Shown here: piece by piece, positions 47,190 through 58,742 of the stretch
How the letters are laid out: the number at the start of each line of letters is the position of its first letter
Position numbering within the stretch: position 1 is the stretch's first letter
Source of the DNA: Vandiemenella viatica
Taxonomy: Eukaryota > Arthropoda > Insecta > Orthoptera > Morabidae
Assembly: GCA_031002005.1 (NCBI GenBank)
Contig: JARYHS010013630.1
Coordinates: 31,955,504 to 32,019,503, forward strand
Length of the DNA stretch: 64,000 nt
Direction of reading: 5' to 3'
Notes under the pieces: model-generated
Databases searched by the model: none
Told to the model about the DNA's origin: nothing
Seen by the model: the letters and a program-made list of their open reading frames with translations, nothing else
Program-made: the position numbers and the translations under genes

Positions 47190-48040
47190 TTGCCCTGTAT
47201 GTCGGGTGGTTGCAACACGTTCTTCTGCCTGTCTATCGACTAGTAGCGGTTCATTTGTTTTGAGGTTAATTTAATGTGTGTTGTCTATGAGCGATGATGA
47301 TGAACAGAATCCTGAATGCAGTGCGTAATCGGACAGAAGTAATATCGGCGTTCTTGCGGGACAGCCGGAAGTAAGAAAGCGAGGCAAAGTCATCGTGGCA
47401 AATATTTTTAAATATTTTAAGAACTTTGCTTATAAAAAGAAACCAGGAGAAACAGTAACTTTGCTAATGTACCAACACTGACAGCGGAGGCTTGCGGTGT
47501 TTTTGAGAAGTCGGTGCAGCGTATCCAAAAGTTCCGCAGAAACCGATGGTATAAGCACTGCTTTTGAATGTCCAAGAAAGAAGTTTAACTGCTAACGCAA
47601 ATAAACTGAACTAGAAGATCTGGATAAATAAATAGCGCACAGAACTGTTCTAGAATATCAGACAAAGGATATACCCGACGAGAATGAAAATACGGGCTGA
47701 TCTCAGCGTTAAATCAACTATTAAGGTCAAGAACATCCGCTCTTCGTGTTGTGAAAAGGTTTCGTTGTAAGTTCAGGAAGTACAACGACGGACTAAAATT
47801 TTTAATGCAACGCAGTCACATTGCGGCTTCAAGAAAAAGTTTCTTGAGAACTTATAAAAACCATAATAAAAATATGACACATCAGAGGAGTTCAAGATGC
47901 TGTTGCGTTACCAAAGTTAGTTCCGATATTTTCTCACAAACATTCTCGCTGGGAGTTATTATATCAATAATTAAGTTAGCTAGCGAACACAGCAGGAACT
48001 ACCAAACGATTCGTGTAACAGATTATTTATTTCGCTAACA
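47190..48040 (+). pseudogene. Degenerate Tc1/IS630-type transposase
   Basis: Reading through stops and shifts, 47290-47700 gives QPEVRKRGKVIVANIFKYFK, then KKPGETVTLLMYQ, PRKKFNC and TELEDLDK. The frame at 47751-48038 gives MKRFRCKFRKYNDGLKFLMQ, then RSHIAASRKSFLRTYK. The order matches the N-terminal half of insect transposases that carry a helix-turn-helix before a DDE domain. The DDE residues themselves are not visible. CCCTGTATGTCGGG at 47192 could be a left terminal repeat, but no right partner was found. Confidence 0.6.
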
Positions 48041-48553
48041 TTCTTACCTATTTAGTAGAAAAAATATATTTGGTACCGGTCTGTTGACTTTCAGGAAGCC
48101 GCTTAATTTTTTCCAACTTATTTTTGTAACAATTCTAAACTGGTATTTTGCTTTAAGTAAAGAAAGTAATTTCGTTAGTTAGTTACCTGAAAAGCAGTTT
48201 TATTTTTTAAAATATAATCATTTAAAGCACATCGACTTGTTCTACAAATTAAATATTATATTTAGAGTTTTTCGGACTGACGTTTTTATCTGATTTTCAG
48301 TTGCAAGGGAGACACCGTGACCTTGCTAGGACTGTTTCTGTGTAGGGAGCTAAGTCTCACCTCAAAACAATAGTCACTTATTACGAATTAAGTTCCGTAT
48401 AGAGAGGGACGTTCGGCCACGTAACAATTTAATGATCGTCGACCGTTAGCAGAACGAGTCACATCCTATTACATTTAACACCAGAAATCATCCACAACGC
48501 ACCACGTGCCACCCAACGATTTATTTAATTTAATTTAATGTTTTTTATATTAC
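48041..48553. other. No recognised feature
   Basis: AT-rich DNA with ATTTAATTTAATTTAA near 48521-48540. Confidence 0.5.
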
Positions 48554-48891
48554 CATAAAGCCACGAAAACGCCACCAGTTGCTTAAAAGTTTTTATTCTT
48601 TAAAACTTTACTGCAGTTTCCACAAATACATGTTTGTCTTCTTCAGAAGTATGACACGTTGAGTTGGCGGAAGTCGCCCGCCTCGTACAGATGTTGTCTA
48701 GTAGACGGAAGGAAGAACCGTGACGATGTGCAACTTCGCACGAAAGTGACTGATTTGTGATAATGCTTCCGCCTATGTAATTTTAACGTGTCATACTTCT
48801 GAAGAAGACAAACATGTATTTTTCGAAACTGTAGTAAAGTTTTAAATAATAAAAACTTTTAAGCAACTGGTGGCGATTTCGTGGCTTTATG
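48554..48891. mobile_element. Foldback element with 107-bp arms
   Basis: Arms at 48554-48660 and 48785-48891 are reverse complements with only a handful of mismatches and start CATAAAGCCACGAAA. The 124-bp middle is GC-richer. No coding. The arms make up almost two thirds of its length, so the transcript or single strand would fold into a long hairpin. The superfamily is unknown. Confidence 0.88.
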
Positions 48892-48954
48892 CTAATATAT
48901 TTTTTTTTTTTACCGTTGCTGACACGCAGCTATGCTCAATATTTTAATTTAATG

Positions 48955-49891
48955 TAATTGCAATGAAGCACAGGCTCCGGGGGCAATTTCCCTACACCCC
49001 CATCTTCCCCCTATCCGGCAGCCACCTACATTTTCCCTCTACAAATTTTATCCCTAAATTCCTTCAACGTTTTCGGTTAGTTATTCATCATTTCTCTTGG
49101 TAACTCATTCCAATCCCTAACACCCTTACCTAAAAAAGAGAATCTTCTTACACCCCTGTGCCTGAAATCGAGTGCCAGCTTGTGGTCGTGGTCATCTTTT
49201 CCCTTCCATGCACTATTTTTCATACCTACTCCAATATCTTTCCATGCCTCATCGCCAGTATACGCCCTGTACACTCCCATGACCCTCCTCATCCTCCTCC
49301 TGTCTTGCAATGAATCCAATTTCAGCTTCTTTATCATATCCGTCACTGATTTCATTCTGCGATAATTTCCAGAAACAAATCTAGCAGCCCTTTTTTGCAC
49401 GCTCTCCAACTCCTGTATTTGATACGTAAAATGAGGGTCCCATACTACACTACCATATTCGAACAATGGTCTGACCAAAGTTTTGTAACCCAACTCCCTC
49501 ACTTCTCTCGTACATCCCCTCATCACTCTCTCCCACAAGTACAGAATTTTGAAACCTTTTCCTACCACCTGTCCAATGTGTGCTGCCCAGTTAAGCTTGT
49601 TATCAAATGTAATGCCAAGGTATTTATATTTCAAGTCTTTATCAAGCAATTCTTTCCCCACCTTATATTCATAATTAATCTTTTTTTTTTATTTGTGTAT
49701 CTAATAAGCTGACTCTTCTTTGCATTTATCTTCATCCTATGTCTACCAAACCAACTAGGTATCCTGTCTAGATCACCCTGCAACTGTTTACAATCCTCTA
49801 TCATTTTGATTCTTTTATATAGCATTATGTCATCTGCAAACAATCAAATTTCAGATAGTAAAAAATCAACACAATTATTCATACTATTATA
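48955..49891 (-). mobile_element. LINE-A copy 2, 3' part
   Basis: The best-preserved LINE-A. The frame at 49077-49661 (194 codons) contains LKYKYLGITFDNKLNWAAHI, LVRPLFEYGSVVWDP, KRAARFVSGNYRRM, MGVYRAYTGDEAWKDIG and GVRDWNELPREM. The frame at 49631-49843 gives MFADDIMLYKRIK (motif C) and KINAKKSQ. This layout fits the CR1/L2 group of non-LTR elements. The 3' end carries an ATTAAATT tail. Interrupted at 49892 by a Helitron. Confidence 0.85.
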
Positions 49892-51706
49892 TCAAACGCT
49901 AACGTGGCGTCTGCGTGCGTCGTCTATAGTTGCTAAACGTATTGGCTACAGAACGGTCACGTGACAGCCGTCACTCGCCAATCAACAGCCACCATATTGC
50001 ATTCCCTCCTTCATGTTGCATTTTGTTTATTTACTACAGTTAGATGCAGAAACTCGTGTAAGGAGAATGGTGTTTGATGTTTATGTTATATTATTTGTAT
50101 CAGTTATACACCAAAATTCATGTAAGGAGAAGGGATTCAATATTTACGCTATTTTATCTGTGTCAGTTATAAGCCCTAGGTTAAACCATAACCTAAGATT
50201 TTTTCGGCAGATGGTAAGAAACAGTGAAGTGTATTTAAAACTCGGAGAAACGTAATGATGTATTGGTCAAATAAATAACAGTTATCCGTTTTCGAAATTA
50301 TAGTCTACGTGATCTTAAGTAAAATGCATTTATTTATGCAAAATCCTAACCAAATACTCTGATAATCTAACCAGAGTAACGTATTCATATAACAAAAGAT
50401 ATAATTAAAAATGATTAATTCGTTTCTCCTTATAAGCTTTTCCAGAATAAATTCTTACTACCATTATATATGATACCATTAGTTTTTGATACATGTGTTA
50501 ACTATTAAATGAGATTTAATATAAACTTTTGATTAGATTTAAACAGTCAAGGATATGACTATTTACAGTATAAGCGATATGACACTCGGAATACAACAAC
50601 GATATTATTGCCGCAAAATAGCAGTGAGTAGAGATATTAGAAATACGGAGAGCAGGGAAAAAAATTAATGCGAGGCAATTATGTGTCACAAAGTTATAAT
50701 TAGTACGTTCGTTTAAATTTACATATTGTTTTTTATTTATCTACGACAACCAGATGCAAAAATTTATGTAAGGAGAAGGATATTGTATGTTTACGTTATA
50801 TTACCTGTATCAATAATGAGTACTAGGTTAAAACACAACCTAAGTTTTTTTTTTTTTTTTTTTTGCCGGATATAAGAAACCATGAAATTTATTAAAAACT
50901 CAAAGGAAGTTTACACGAAATGTACCAATCACGAAATATATCATTTAGATAAATGGCAGTTATCCGTTTTTGATATTATACTTTCCGTCATTTAAAGCAA
51001 AATAATATAAATAAATCGGTATTACTGGAGATCGCGATTCTGCCAGGAATTGCTGTGGTAAAATACAAGAATCCTCTAGAAATATTTTCCGTAGTACATT
51101 TAACTGTATTATGCCCGTCCAGGATGTATTACAACCTAATTTCTGCTTGAAAATAATGGTAGTCTACATGCTGTATTACAACGGAATCACTGCTTAAAAA
51201 CGATATGTCTTGCTATTGACTACAGCATTTGAGAGTAGTAGAAGTTTTGATTTTCGAAAGCAATATTAATGGAGGGTTGGGGTTAAGTTGACCAGAAAGC
51301 CCACCGACACATTTGATTACAGCGTAATTCACTCTGAAATGAGTTTTAAAAACCAATTAAACTGCTTTCATATGCGCCAAGTTACCGAAGGTATTAATAA
51401 ATGCGGGTGAACGTATTTCGTACCTATCGTGCTGAAGTGTGCCTGGACTAGGAATAAAACTGATATTACATGGGTAGCAAAACTTTCTGGATTCCTAATT
51501 TATTTTTCATTTTATTGGTTTTATACATCCGTCCTCATTAATTCAGTAGAAGTTACTACTATATTGCTGTGAGAAACATTATCAAATCAAGGCCACTAGC
51601 ATTATCTAATAAAAATCCCGTATAATTAACCAACTGCAAAATAATAATAAAATGAACTGCCAGAACATGGCGTTCAAACCGTCATTTTTGACGGGCTAGA
51701 AGCTAG
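49892..51706 (+). mobile_element. Non-autonomous Helitron inside LINE-A
   Basis: 5' end A|TCAAACGCTAACGTGG. 3' end: hairpin CCGTCA/TGACGG (51679-51684, 51689-51694), exactly 12 bases, CTAG (51703-51706), then T. No Rep/helicase frame. The interior has tandem copies of a unit of about 67 bp containing TGTAAGGAGAA (50055 and 50122), and the same unit with its flank recurs at 50750-51010. A related sequence lies in inverse orientation at 54955-55330. LINE-A continues on both sides. Confidence 0.72.
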
Positions 51707-52911
51707 TTAGAATAATAAATAGCAATGGTCTCAATACGCTACCCTGTGGCACTTCCATTTTTACTTCCATTCTTTTGATACTACATTTCATTCCCTAACT
51801 TCTATTTTCTACCTTTTAAAAATTCTTCTACCCAGCAAATCACTTTCTCATCCACTCCAATAGTTTTTACCTTATTTACTACCATTTTGTGGCTCAATCT
51901 GTCAGGCGCCTTTCAAAGATCTAGTGCTACACTATCAATCTGGCCTTCCTTGTCCATTTCATATGAAATATCTTGCATACATCCCACCAACTGAGATTCG
52001 TATGAATATCCTTTCCTGAACCCATGTTGCCTACTTGAAAACCACTTACGTTCCTCACATATATTTCTGATGTGGTTGCATATCAATCTTTTCATTAATT
52101 TACCTACCACTGATGTCAAATTGATTGGCCTGTAATTCTCAACTCTATTTCTCACCCCTCCTTTATGTACCGGTAGTACTATTGCACTTTCCCAGTCCTG
52201 TGGTAAGCAGCAAGTATCCAGACTATATTTAAATAATATTTCAAGATAATGTACAATGTCATATCTGGCTATCTTTGAGATATCTGTAGTAATATTATAT
52301 TCACCAGCCCCTTTATGTTTTTTTCAGCTTTCTTCTTTCCTTCATGATTTCTTCAGGGCGAATTTCAAATTTTTTATTATCTTCATTTCTAATTATGTTG
52401 TTAAGCTCGTTCTCCGAATTAGACCCTCCCGTTTGTGATTCATTGTCACTAATGTTTTCACTAAACCAGATACTTAAAATCTCTGCCTTTTTCAAATCGT
52501 CAGTAACTTCTTCTTAATCCTTATCTATAAGTGTCTCTACACCCTCCCTTCCCCTCAGTTTCCTGATATAGCCATAGAAATTTCTAGATGCATCAGTCAA
52601 TGATCCTCCTGCACTGACACTATTCTTCATAAACCCATCTTTAGCCACTTTCGTTGCTGTTATTAAGTCTTTGGTTAGTTGTTTTAAATATTCCCTACTA
52701 CCCTGCTGTCCGTTAACTCTGTTATGTTCTCTTTTTATCAACCTCTTCAACCTCCTCACTTCCTTATTGTACATAGGTTCTTTACTTCTCTTTATTTTCT
52801 GCCTTGGAAAAAAATTTCTTCCCCCTTTGTTTTAATCTCCTTGAACTCTTCCCACCTTGACTCTACTGTACTTGTGCCTTCCTTCCATTTGCTGAATTAT
52901 AGTCTAAACGG
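51707..52911 (-). mobile_element. LINE-A copy 2, 5' part
   Basis: Encodes RNRVENYRPINLTSVVGKLM, QHGFRKGYSYESQLVG and DSVALDL (51913-52155), and further right the linker with MYNKEVRRLKRLIKREHNRV and LTDASRNFYGYIRKLRGRE (52514-52774). The endonuclease is absent. Its left-hand (5') end meets an RTE LINE at the target duplication 52901-52911. Confidence 0.83.
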
Positions 52912-54498
52912 ATGTTGGGGACGACTTGAACAATAGTGTAATGGAAAAGGAAGGTGATGTCGATATTGATGACTTAGGAGATCCTGTTTTGAGAACTGAA
53001 TTTAATAAAGCTCTGAATGACTTGAAAGCAAATAAGGCAGTTGGAATTGATGAGATCCCTGCAGAACTTCTTAAATCCCTAGGAGAGGAAGGAATCGAAA
53101 GATTATTCAAGCTGATATCAAAAAGTTATGAAACAGGAGAAATTCCAACTGATTTTAATAAAAATATCATCTTCACACTTCCAAAGAAAGCACAAGCCGA
53201 CAAATGTGAGAATTAGTCTAACATCACATGCTACAAAATTACTGACCAGAATAATATACAGAAGGATGGAAAGGGTAGTAGAAGAGGTAGTAGGTGAAGA
53301 TCAGTTTGGGTTTAGGAAAAATCGCGGTACAAGGGAAGCAATTCTGTCTTTAAGATTAATACTTGAAGGGCGGATCAAGAAAAACAAAGATACGTTTATG
53401 GCATTTGTTGATTTAGAAAAAGCTTTTGATAATGTTAGGTGGACAAGATGTTCAAAATTTTAAAGAAGTCAGGTCTAAAGTATCGAGATAGAAGAATACT
53501 CTATAAACTATATAAGAATCAAGTGGCTGTAATAGAAGTAGAGAATCACGAGAGACATGCATCGGTTAAAAAGGGGTGTGAGACAAGGTTGTAGTCTATC
53601 CCCGTTAATATTCAACTTGTATGTAGAAGAAGCAATGAAGAAAGTCAAAGAAAAATTTCTATGTGGCATAAGATTTCAGGGAGAAAACATCTGTATGCTA
53701 CGATTTGCTGATGACATTGTCTTGTTAGCAGAGAGGGTTAAGGATATTGAGAAGTTACTGAATGGCATGAACAAAATACTGAAGGAAGATTTTGGACTTA
53801 GAATAAATCAAACCAAGACAAAAGTGATGAAATGTAGCAGAAATGATACCAATACTAGTAGATTAAATATAAAATTAGGATCGGATGCAATAGGAGAAGT
53901 AAGTGAATTCTGTTACTTGGGAAGTAAAATAACAACTGATGGCCGAAGCAGGAATGATGTTAAAAGCAGAATAGCACTATCAAAAAGAGCCTTCATGAAA
54001 AAGAGAAACCTTTTAGTTTCAAATATTGATCTAGGAATTAGAAAGAACTTTTTAAAACTCTTTGTGTGGAGCACAGCACTTTATGGTAGTGAAACATGGA
54101 CTTTAGGAATACCGGAAAGAAAGAAAATTGAAGCATTTGAAATGTGGTGCTACAGAAGAATGCTGAAAATTAAGTGGACAGACAAAGTAAGAAATGAACG
54201 AGTTTTGGAAATGATGGGTGAGAAAAGAAGTTTGTGGAAGAAGCTTACGGAAAGAAGAGACAGGCTGTTAGGTCATATTTTGAGATATGCTGGATTGGTT
54301 AATTTGTTAGTGGAGGGAACAGTCGAAGGTAAAAACTGTAGAGGAAGACAGAGATTAGAATATATGAAACATATAATTGAGGACGTGGGCTGTAAGGGGT
54401 ATGTAGAAATGAAGAGGTTAGCACAAGATAGGAAAGGATGGAGGATTGCATCAAACCAGTCGAAAGACTGACGACAGAAAAAAAAAAAAAAAAAAAAA
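52912..54498 (+). mobile_element. RTE-clade LINE, 5'-truncated, with target duplication
   Basis: 1587 bp flanked by AGTCTAAACGG at 52901-52911 and 54498-54508. RT pieces are: NKAVGIDEIPAELLKSLGEE (52926-53216); after a shift, FGFRKNRGTREAILSLRL and FVDLEKAFDNVRW (motif A, to 53463); then VRQGCSLSPLIFNLYVEEAM (B), MLRFADDIVLLAER (C) and FCYLGSKITTDGRSRNDVKS in a 304-codon frame (53557-54471). The 3' end after the stop is only GACGACAG plus A's, the short RTE style. Frameshifts near 53218, 53450 and 53565 inactivate it. The endonuclease is lost by truncation. Confidence 0.92.
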
Positions 54499-54508
54499 GT
54501 CTAAACGG

Positions 54509-56436
54509 AAAGATTAAGTCGAAAATTCCTGGAGTTTCTAGGCTGTAGCAATGGAAAAGAACATTGTTTCTCAACACTGCTGATAATGGATGCTAGAATC
54601 ATATATAAACTTCAGGATATTTAATTCCTTGGCGTAAATGTTTGTAGATGATGTAAAAACAGACGTTCCAAATATACTATGTATATCAGAACCGAGAAAA
54701 GAGGAGGGTGAATGATTCCGACAAGCGAGTAATGATTGAAGACGATAATGACGGAGTTGGATCATATCACCAGTGACCTTTTCCTTGGATTCAAAACTGA
54801 ACGGTAATTTAGGCAGTCCATAGCTATGGGAGCATGTATGCGAAATTGCTGCTATTAAATACGTTATTCAAACTGTTCTACAATCTGGATCTAAGATTGT
54901 TTGTCAGTCTGTAAAGTTAGCTAATTCATTTGTAAAACATTTTAGGCGATCGGTTTTCAAGTCATGATAACTGCCGCCAAAAATAACGGAAATTTTTATT
55001 GTTGTGAAAAGTTTATAAGAAAAGCATAATTTTAAAAACGAATAACGATTATTTAATTGTTTAATATATTTCGTGACTTGTTGGGTTTGGTGTAAACTTT
55101 CTCTGAGTTTTTACTAAACCTTCCTATATCTTATCATTGTCAAAACATTCTTAGATTCTGTTGTGACATAGTTCTCATAACTGCTACTGAGAAGATATCG
55201 TAAACATCGGATGTTCTTCTCTTTACATGATTTATGCATTTAATCGTCTTAAATTAACAAGTAGAAACATATAACCGCCGCATATATTGCCGCCTCGCAT
55301 TATAATTCTTAATCTCTGCCCTTCTTATTTTCGCTCAGTTAATTCCTCAACAGACTTTTAGCGCGCATCGTAGTAACATTTCCTTTTACGTTCAAATAGA
55401 ATAAAAAAACATCAAATGCAGTTATTTGTTTGGAATTTCGTGGTTAGCTAACTTGCGTTGTGGTGGCAGCCAGTGTCGCTCGTCGCTGGTTGCCAAACCA
55501 CAGAGATACAGGTATGTCCACTCTACAGGCACAACACAAGTGGATTCAAACAGCCTATTAATCACGACAGAACTACAACTGTAGGTGTGATTTTAAGAAG
55601 CTTGTAACAAATATCTCTGAAACTACGTCATTTGTAAGGAGTGCTTAAAAGAAGCATCGAATTTGGACGCAGATGGTTAAACGAAGACGAGGTAATATTT
55701 TCGCCGCTCTAGGCTAACATTCAGTCTTTGATGAATAGGCGGTAAGATAGGAAAAGTATATCTTGTGATTCCAAATCACCGCATTGGTATAGCAAGAGTT
55801 ACATAATGTCATACTGTCTGGACCAGAGGATGAAATCCAGAGGCTTATACGGCTTTAGCAGGTGGCTTGCCACTGGACATCAAGCTACGAGAAGAAAGGT
55901 TACGTGCTGGTTAAGAGAGTACCGCAGTGAGAAGGTGGAGGAAGTAATGTGGAGAAACTTGGACATAAAGATGGAGATATAAAATAAAGTGATTGGAAAG
56001 TGACGAAATGAGTGAACACAAATGAAACTGGTAACAACATGTTCCCGATAACCGAAAGAATTTGCAAGAAATTTTTCCATCGTTCTCCATGACTTAGCCA
56101 GCATTATAATCAATCGAATGTGTGACAGCTTGCTACATAAACCTGAGCTTTCGCCAACTTTGCAGGGGAGAAGGTACACCTGACCAACTGGTCTGGTAAT
56201 TTCAAAGCTTCAGATGAATGGATTAAGGACATTCTACGTTCGCACACTTTGTCATTTGCTCAGTGACAGTGCAGAAATGGCATCATGAAATGGAGAACAG
56301 TAATAGCTGTAACAGAAGAAAGCTGAAATATCCACTTGGATCGCCGGAGTAACCAATGAGATTCCCAGCGAGTGTCCCTTCTGTCCTTCGTGTATTCCAG
56401 GGGGAGAGGTGGGGATAGCGCCGACGACTCCTGGAG
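54509..56436. other. No recognised gene; Helitron-related repeat at 54955-55330
   Basis: The part 54955-55330 resembles the reverse complement of Helitron 50590-50965 (GATAACTGCC, ATATATTTCGTGA, GAGTTTTTA and GCCTCGCATTA blocks). The rest is unassigned. GC-richer sequence at 55440-55500 has no coding support. Confidence 0.5.
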
Positions 56437-56830
56437 AGTCACTAGTGCGTCCTCACTTGGAATATTGTTGTTCTGTATGGGGTCCCCATCAAAAGAGGTT
56501 AATGGAGGCATTATAGAGGGTCCAGAGAAAGGCCGCCCGATTCGTGACAGGTATATATAGTTGGAGGAGCAAGCGTAAGTGCGATGCTGAAGGAGTTAGG
56601 TTGGGAAGACCTGGAACAGCGTTGCTCTCGGCGGAAGCTAATTGAAAAATTCACGACTGACATATTTCACAATGACAGCAAAGAAATATTGCTATCAGCA
56701 ACATTCGTATCTCGGAATGACCGTGAAAATAAGATAAGAAAAATCAGGGCCCAAACCGATTCTTTTCTGTATTCATTTTTTACGCGAGCGATTAGGGAAT
56801 GGAATAGAAAGGATTTACCGGGCGAGTAAA
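56437..56830 (+). mobile_element. LINE-C, C-terminal RT region
   Basis: Begins in LVRPHLEYCCSVWGPHQKR (56438-56500), then after a stop VQRKAARFVTG. The frame at 56584-56829 gives MLKELGWEDLEQRCSRRKLI and, at its end, SFLYSFFTRAIREWN. This is the conserved end of CR1/L2-like LINEs (VRPHLEY..VW to FF.R.I..WN). Strongly 5'-truncated. A SINE-like body follows after about 35 bp. Confidence 0.8.
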
Positions 56831-56864
56831 CTAATTTCCGACAGGAGTAGCTTTCGATAAAGCT

Positions 56865-57065
56865 CTCCGGCCATCCTGATCTGGGTTTTCCATGGTTTTC
56901 CCAGATCATTCCACGCGAATGCTGGGATGGTTCCTCACAATAGCCCATGGGCGCCTCCTGCCATATTCCGTATATCCCTTCCAAACTATTACCCTTTCGG
57001 ATAGTTGCAATGTACTCTCTGCCACACACTTTTAGTAAATCGCAGAGTAATAGTAATAGTAATAG
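56865..57065 (+). mobile_element. SINE body without tRNA head
   Basis: Starts at the point just after the B box of the SINE family (CCGGCCATCCTGATCTGGGT), then GGTTTTCCATGGTTTTCCC and GCTGGGATGGTTCC. It ends with TAATAG repeats at about 57044-57064. The missing head and the direct contact with LINE-C leave open a 5'-truncated SINE or a composite. Confidence 0.65.
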
Positions 57066-58665
57066 AGTTGCGTAGTCCATACTGGAAGTGCTAGAGTCTT
57101 GTGAAACTTTCCACTGTCAATCCCGACGCACATGACTGCCAGGCGATATGAAACTTGTAAATGAGATGGTTGTAGTTTTCACTTTATATGTTAAATGTAA
57201 TTACTCAGAAAGTGGAAATAGAAACGCTTTTATACTGGTGCTTATGAACGACATTTTCGCTATATAATTTAAAGTCAGATGTTAATTGCCAACTGATTCC
57301 TGTGAATATGCATTAATACACATACAATCATTTTCTTTATCCTCGATTCTAATTTCAAGAGGACTTTAGAGTCCCAGTCTGGACCATATAACCTAGATCT
57401 AAGTTTGATTTGATGATAATTTTTTAAAACAGCAGGCGTTGACTGAATGTATAAAATTCGAATAGAACATAAAACGATATGATGGAAGTATGATTCAGTT
57501 AGACAGTGTTTCAGATTTTATTGCAGGAGAGTGCCACCATCCAGTGCTACACTACCTTCCCACTCATCCTGTTTTTCTGTCACAGAACCGCAGCACCGAA
57601 AGCAACAAATTTTTGTTTAAACATTTAAGATTTCATGTCTAAGTACTTGTAAGGGCATTTAGTTCTTTTAGCAAATTGAACGTGCCTTTATTTTATACTG
57701 ACAAAATATTGGAGATTTATTTATTTCCTTACAAACATATGAAATTGTGCTGACAGCATTGGCCTATATTAATGTTCTTGGCGGCTAGCTAGTATGTTAA
57801 TCATGGAGCAGATAGCTGGTTACTTGAAAATGTTGTAGACGAATACACGGCGTCGTACTACCATGCTCATATTAATCCGAACGACCTGAATCGCACATCG
57901 CTAAATTTCCTCCTGGGAATTATTCAACCCATTATACACAACTGCAAGACAGTACTATACCCGGTAGGTGGTACACTCATGTTACTGTGAAAAATTGTCA
58001 CGTACTCGACCCACAAAAAACGGAATACATTTCAGTTTATTCGTTTCATAAACTTGATTAGTGATTACAGTAAGGCAACAAATGTATTACACAGACATTA
58101 AATTAGTTGATTTGTACTTTTTTAATTCATTTGAGAGTTATTTAGTGTCAATAACTAGTAAAAAAAGTCACCGCTTTCAAACAAAATGTTAGTTTTGAAC
58201 AAAAGGTAGGACACGAAACAATTTATGTATTACATTCGTCTTCAAAAACATAAAATAACAAGAAATTTAATACAAAAAATGATTTTTGCACTGGATTTAA
58301 ATTTGTGGAAACGTTACAGAGCCATTGGATGCAGCTGTCTGCTACATGGCACATAATACATTTACAAAATTAATTACTTTAGTATTAATTTAACGAATCT
58401 ACTTGCCCTAACGTTCTGTTATCCGGTTCTACTCATAAGTCTGTTTTTGAACCTACAGAACGTAAAAAAAAAAAAAAAATAACACTTAAACAATAAACAC
58501 ATAAACAATAAACAATGAAATAAAGATTTTCTAAAAAAAAAAAAAAAAAAGGTTGGGATTGTATATTCTGTAATATTTTGTTTTAAAAGTTATTTTGCAT
58601 AATAAAAATTCGTAAATGAAATAAAATCAATGATTACTGCATATAAAAAAAGAAATAAAAATATT
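57066..58665. other. No recognised feature
   Basis: AT-rich intergenic DNA with A runs at 58465-58480 and 58532-58550. Confidence 0.5.
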
Positions 58666-58742
58666 TGGCAGTATGGGGATTTGAACCCGGGTTCTCAAAA
58701 TGGGAAGGTAGCACCTTACCACATGCACCACGCTGAAACTTT
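58666..58742 (-). repeat. tRNA-like SINE head
   Basis: The minus strand reads GTTTCAGCGTGGTGCATGTG, then GTAAGGTGC, and 30 bases on a B box CGGGTTCAAATCC. The ends cannot pair as an acceptor stem, so this is a SINE head and not a tRNA gene. Similar to the tRNA-like segment within Helitron 4214-4930. Confidence 0.6.

Noticed and set aside
58666..58742. Functional tRNA gene
   Set aside because: A and B boxes are present, but the two ends do not pair into an acceptor stem. The same holds for 36762-36822 and the segment inside 4214-4930.
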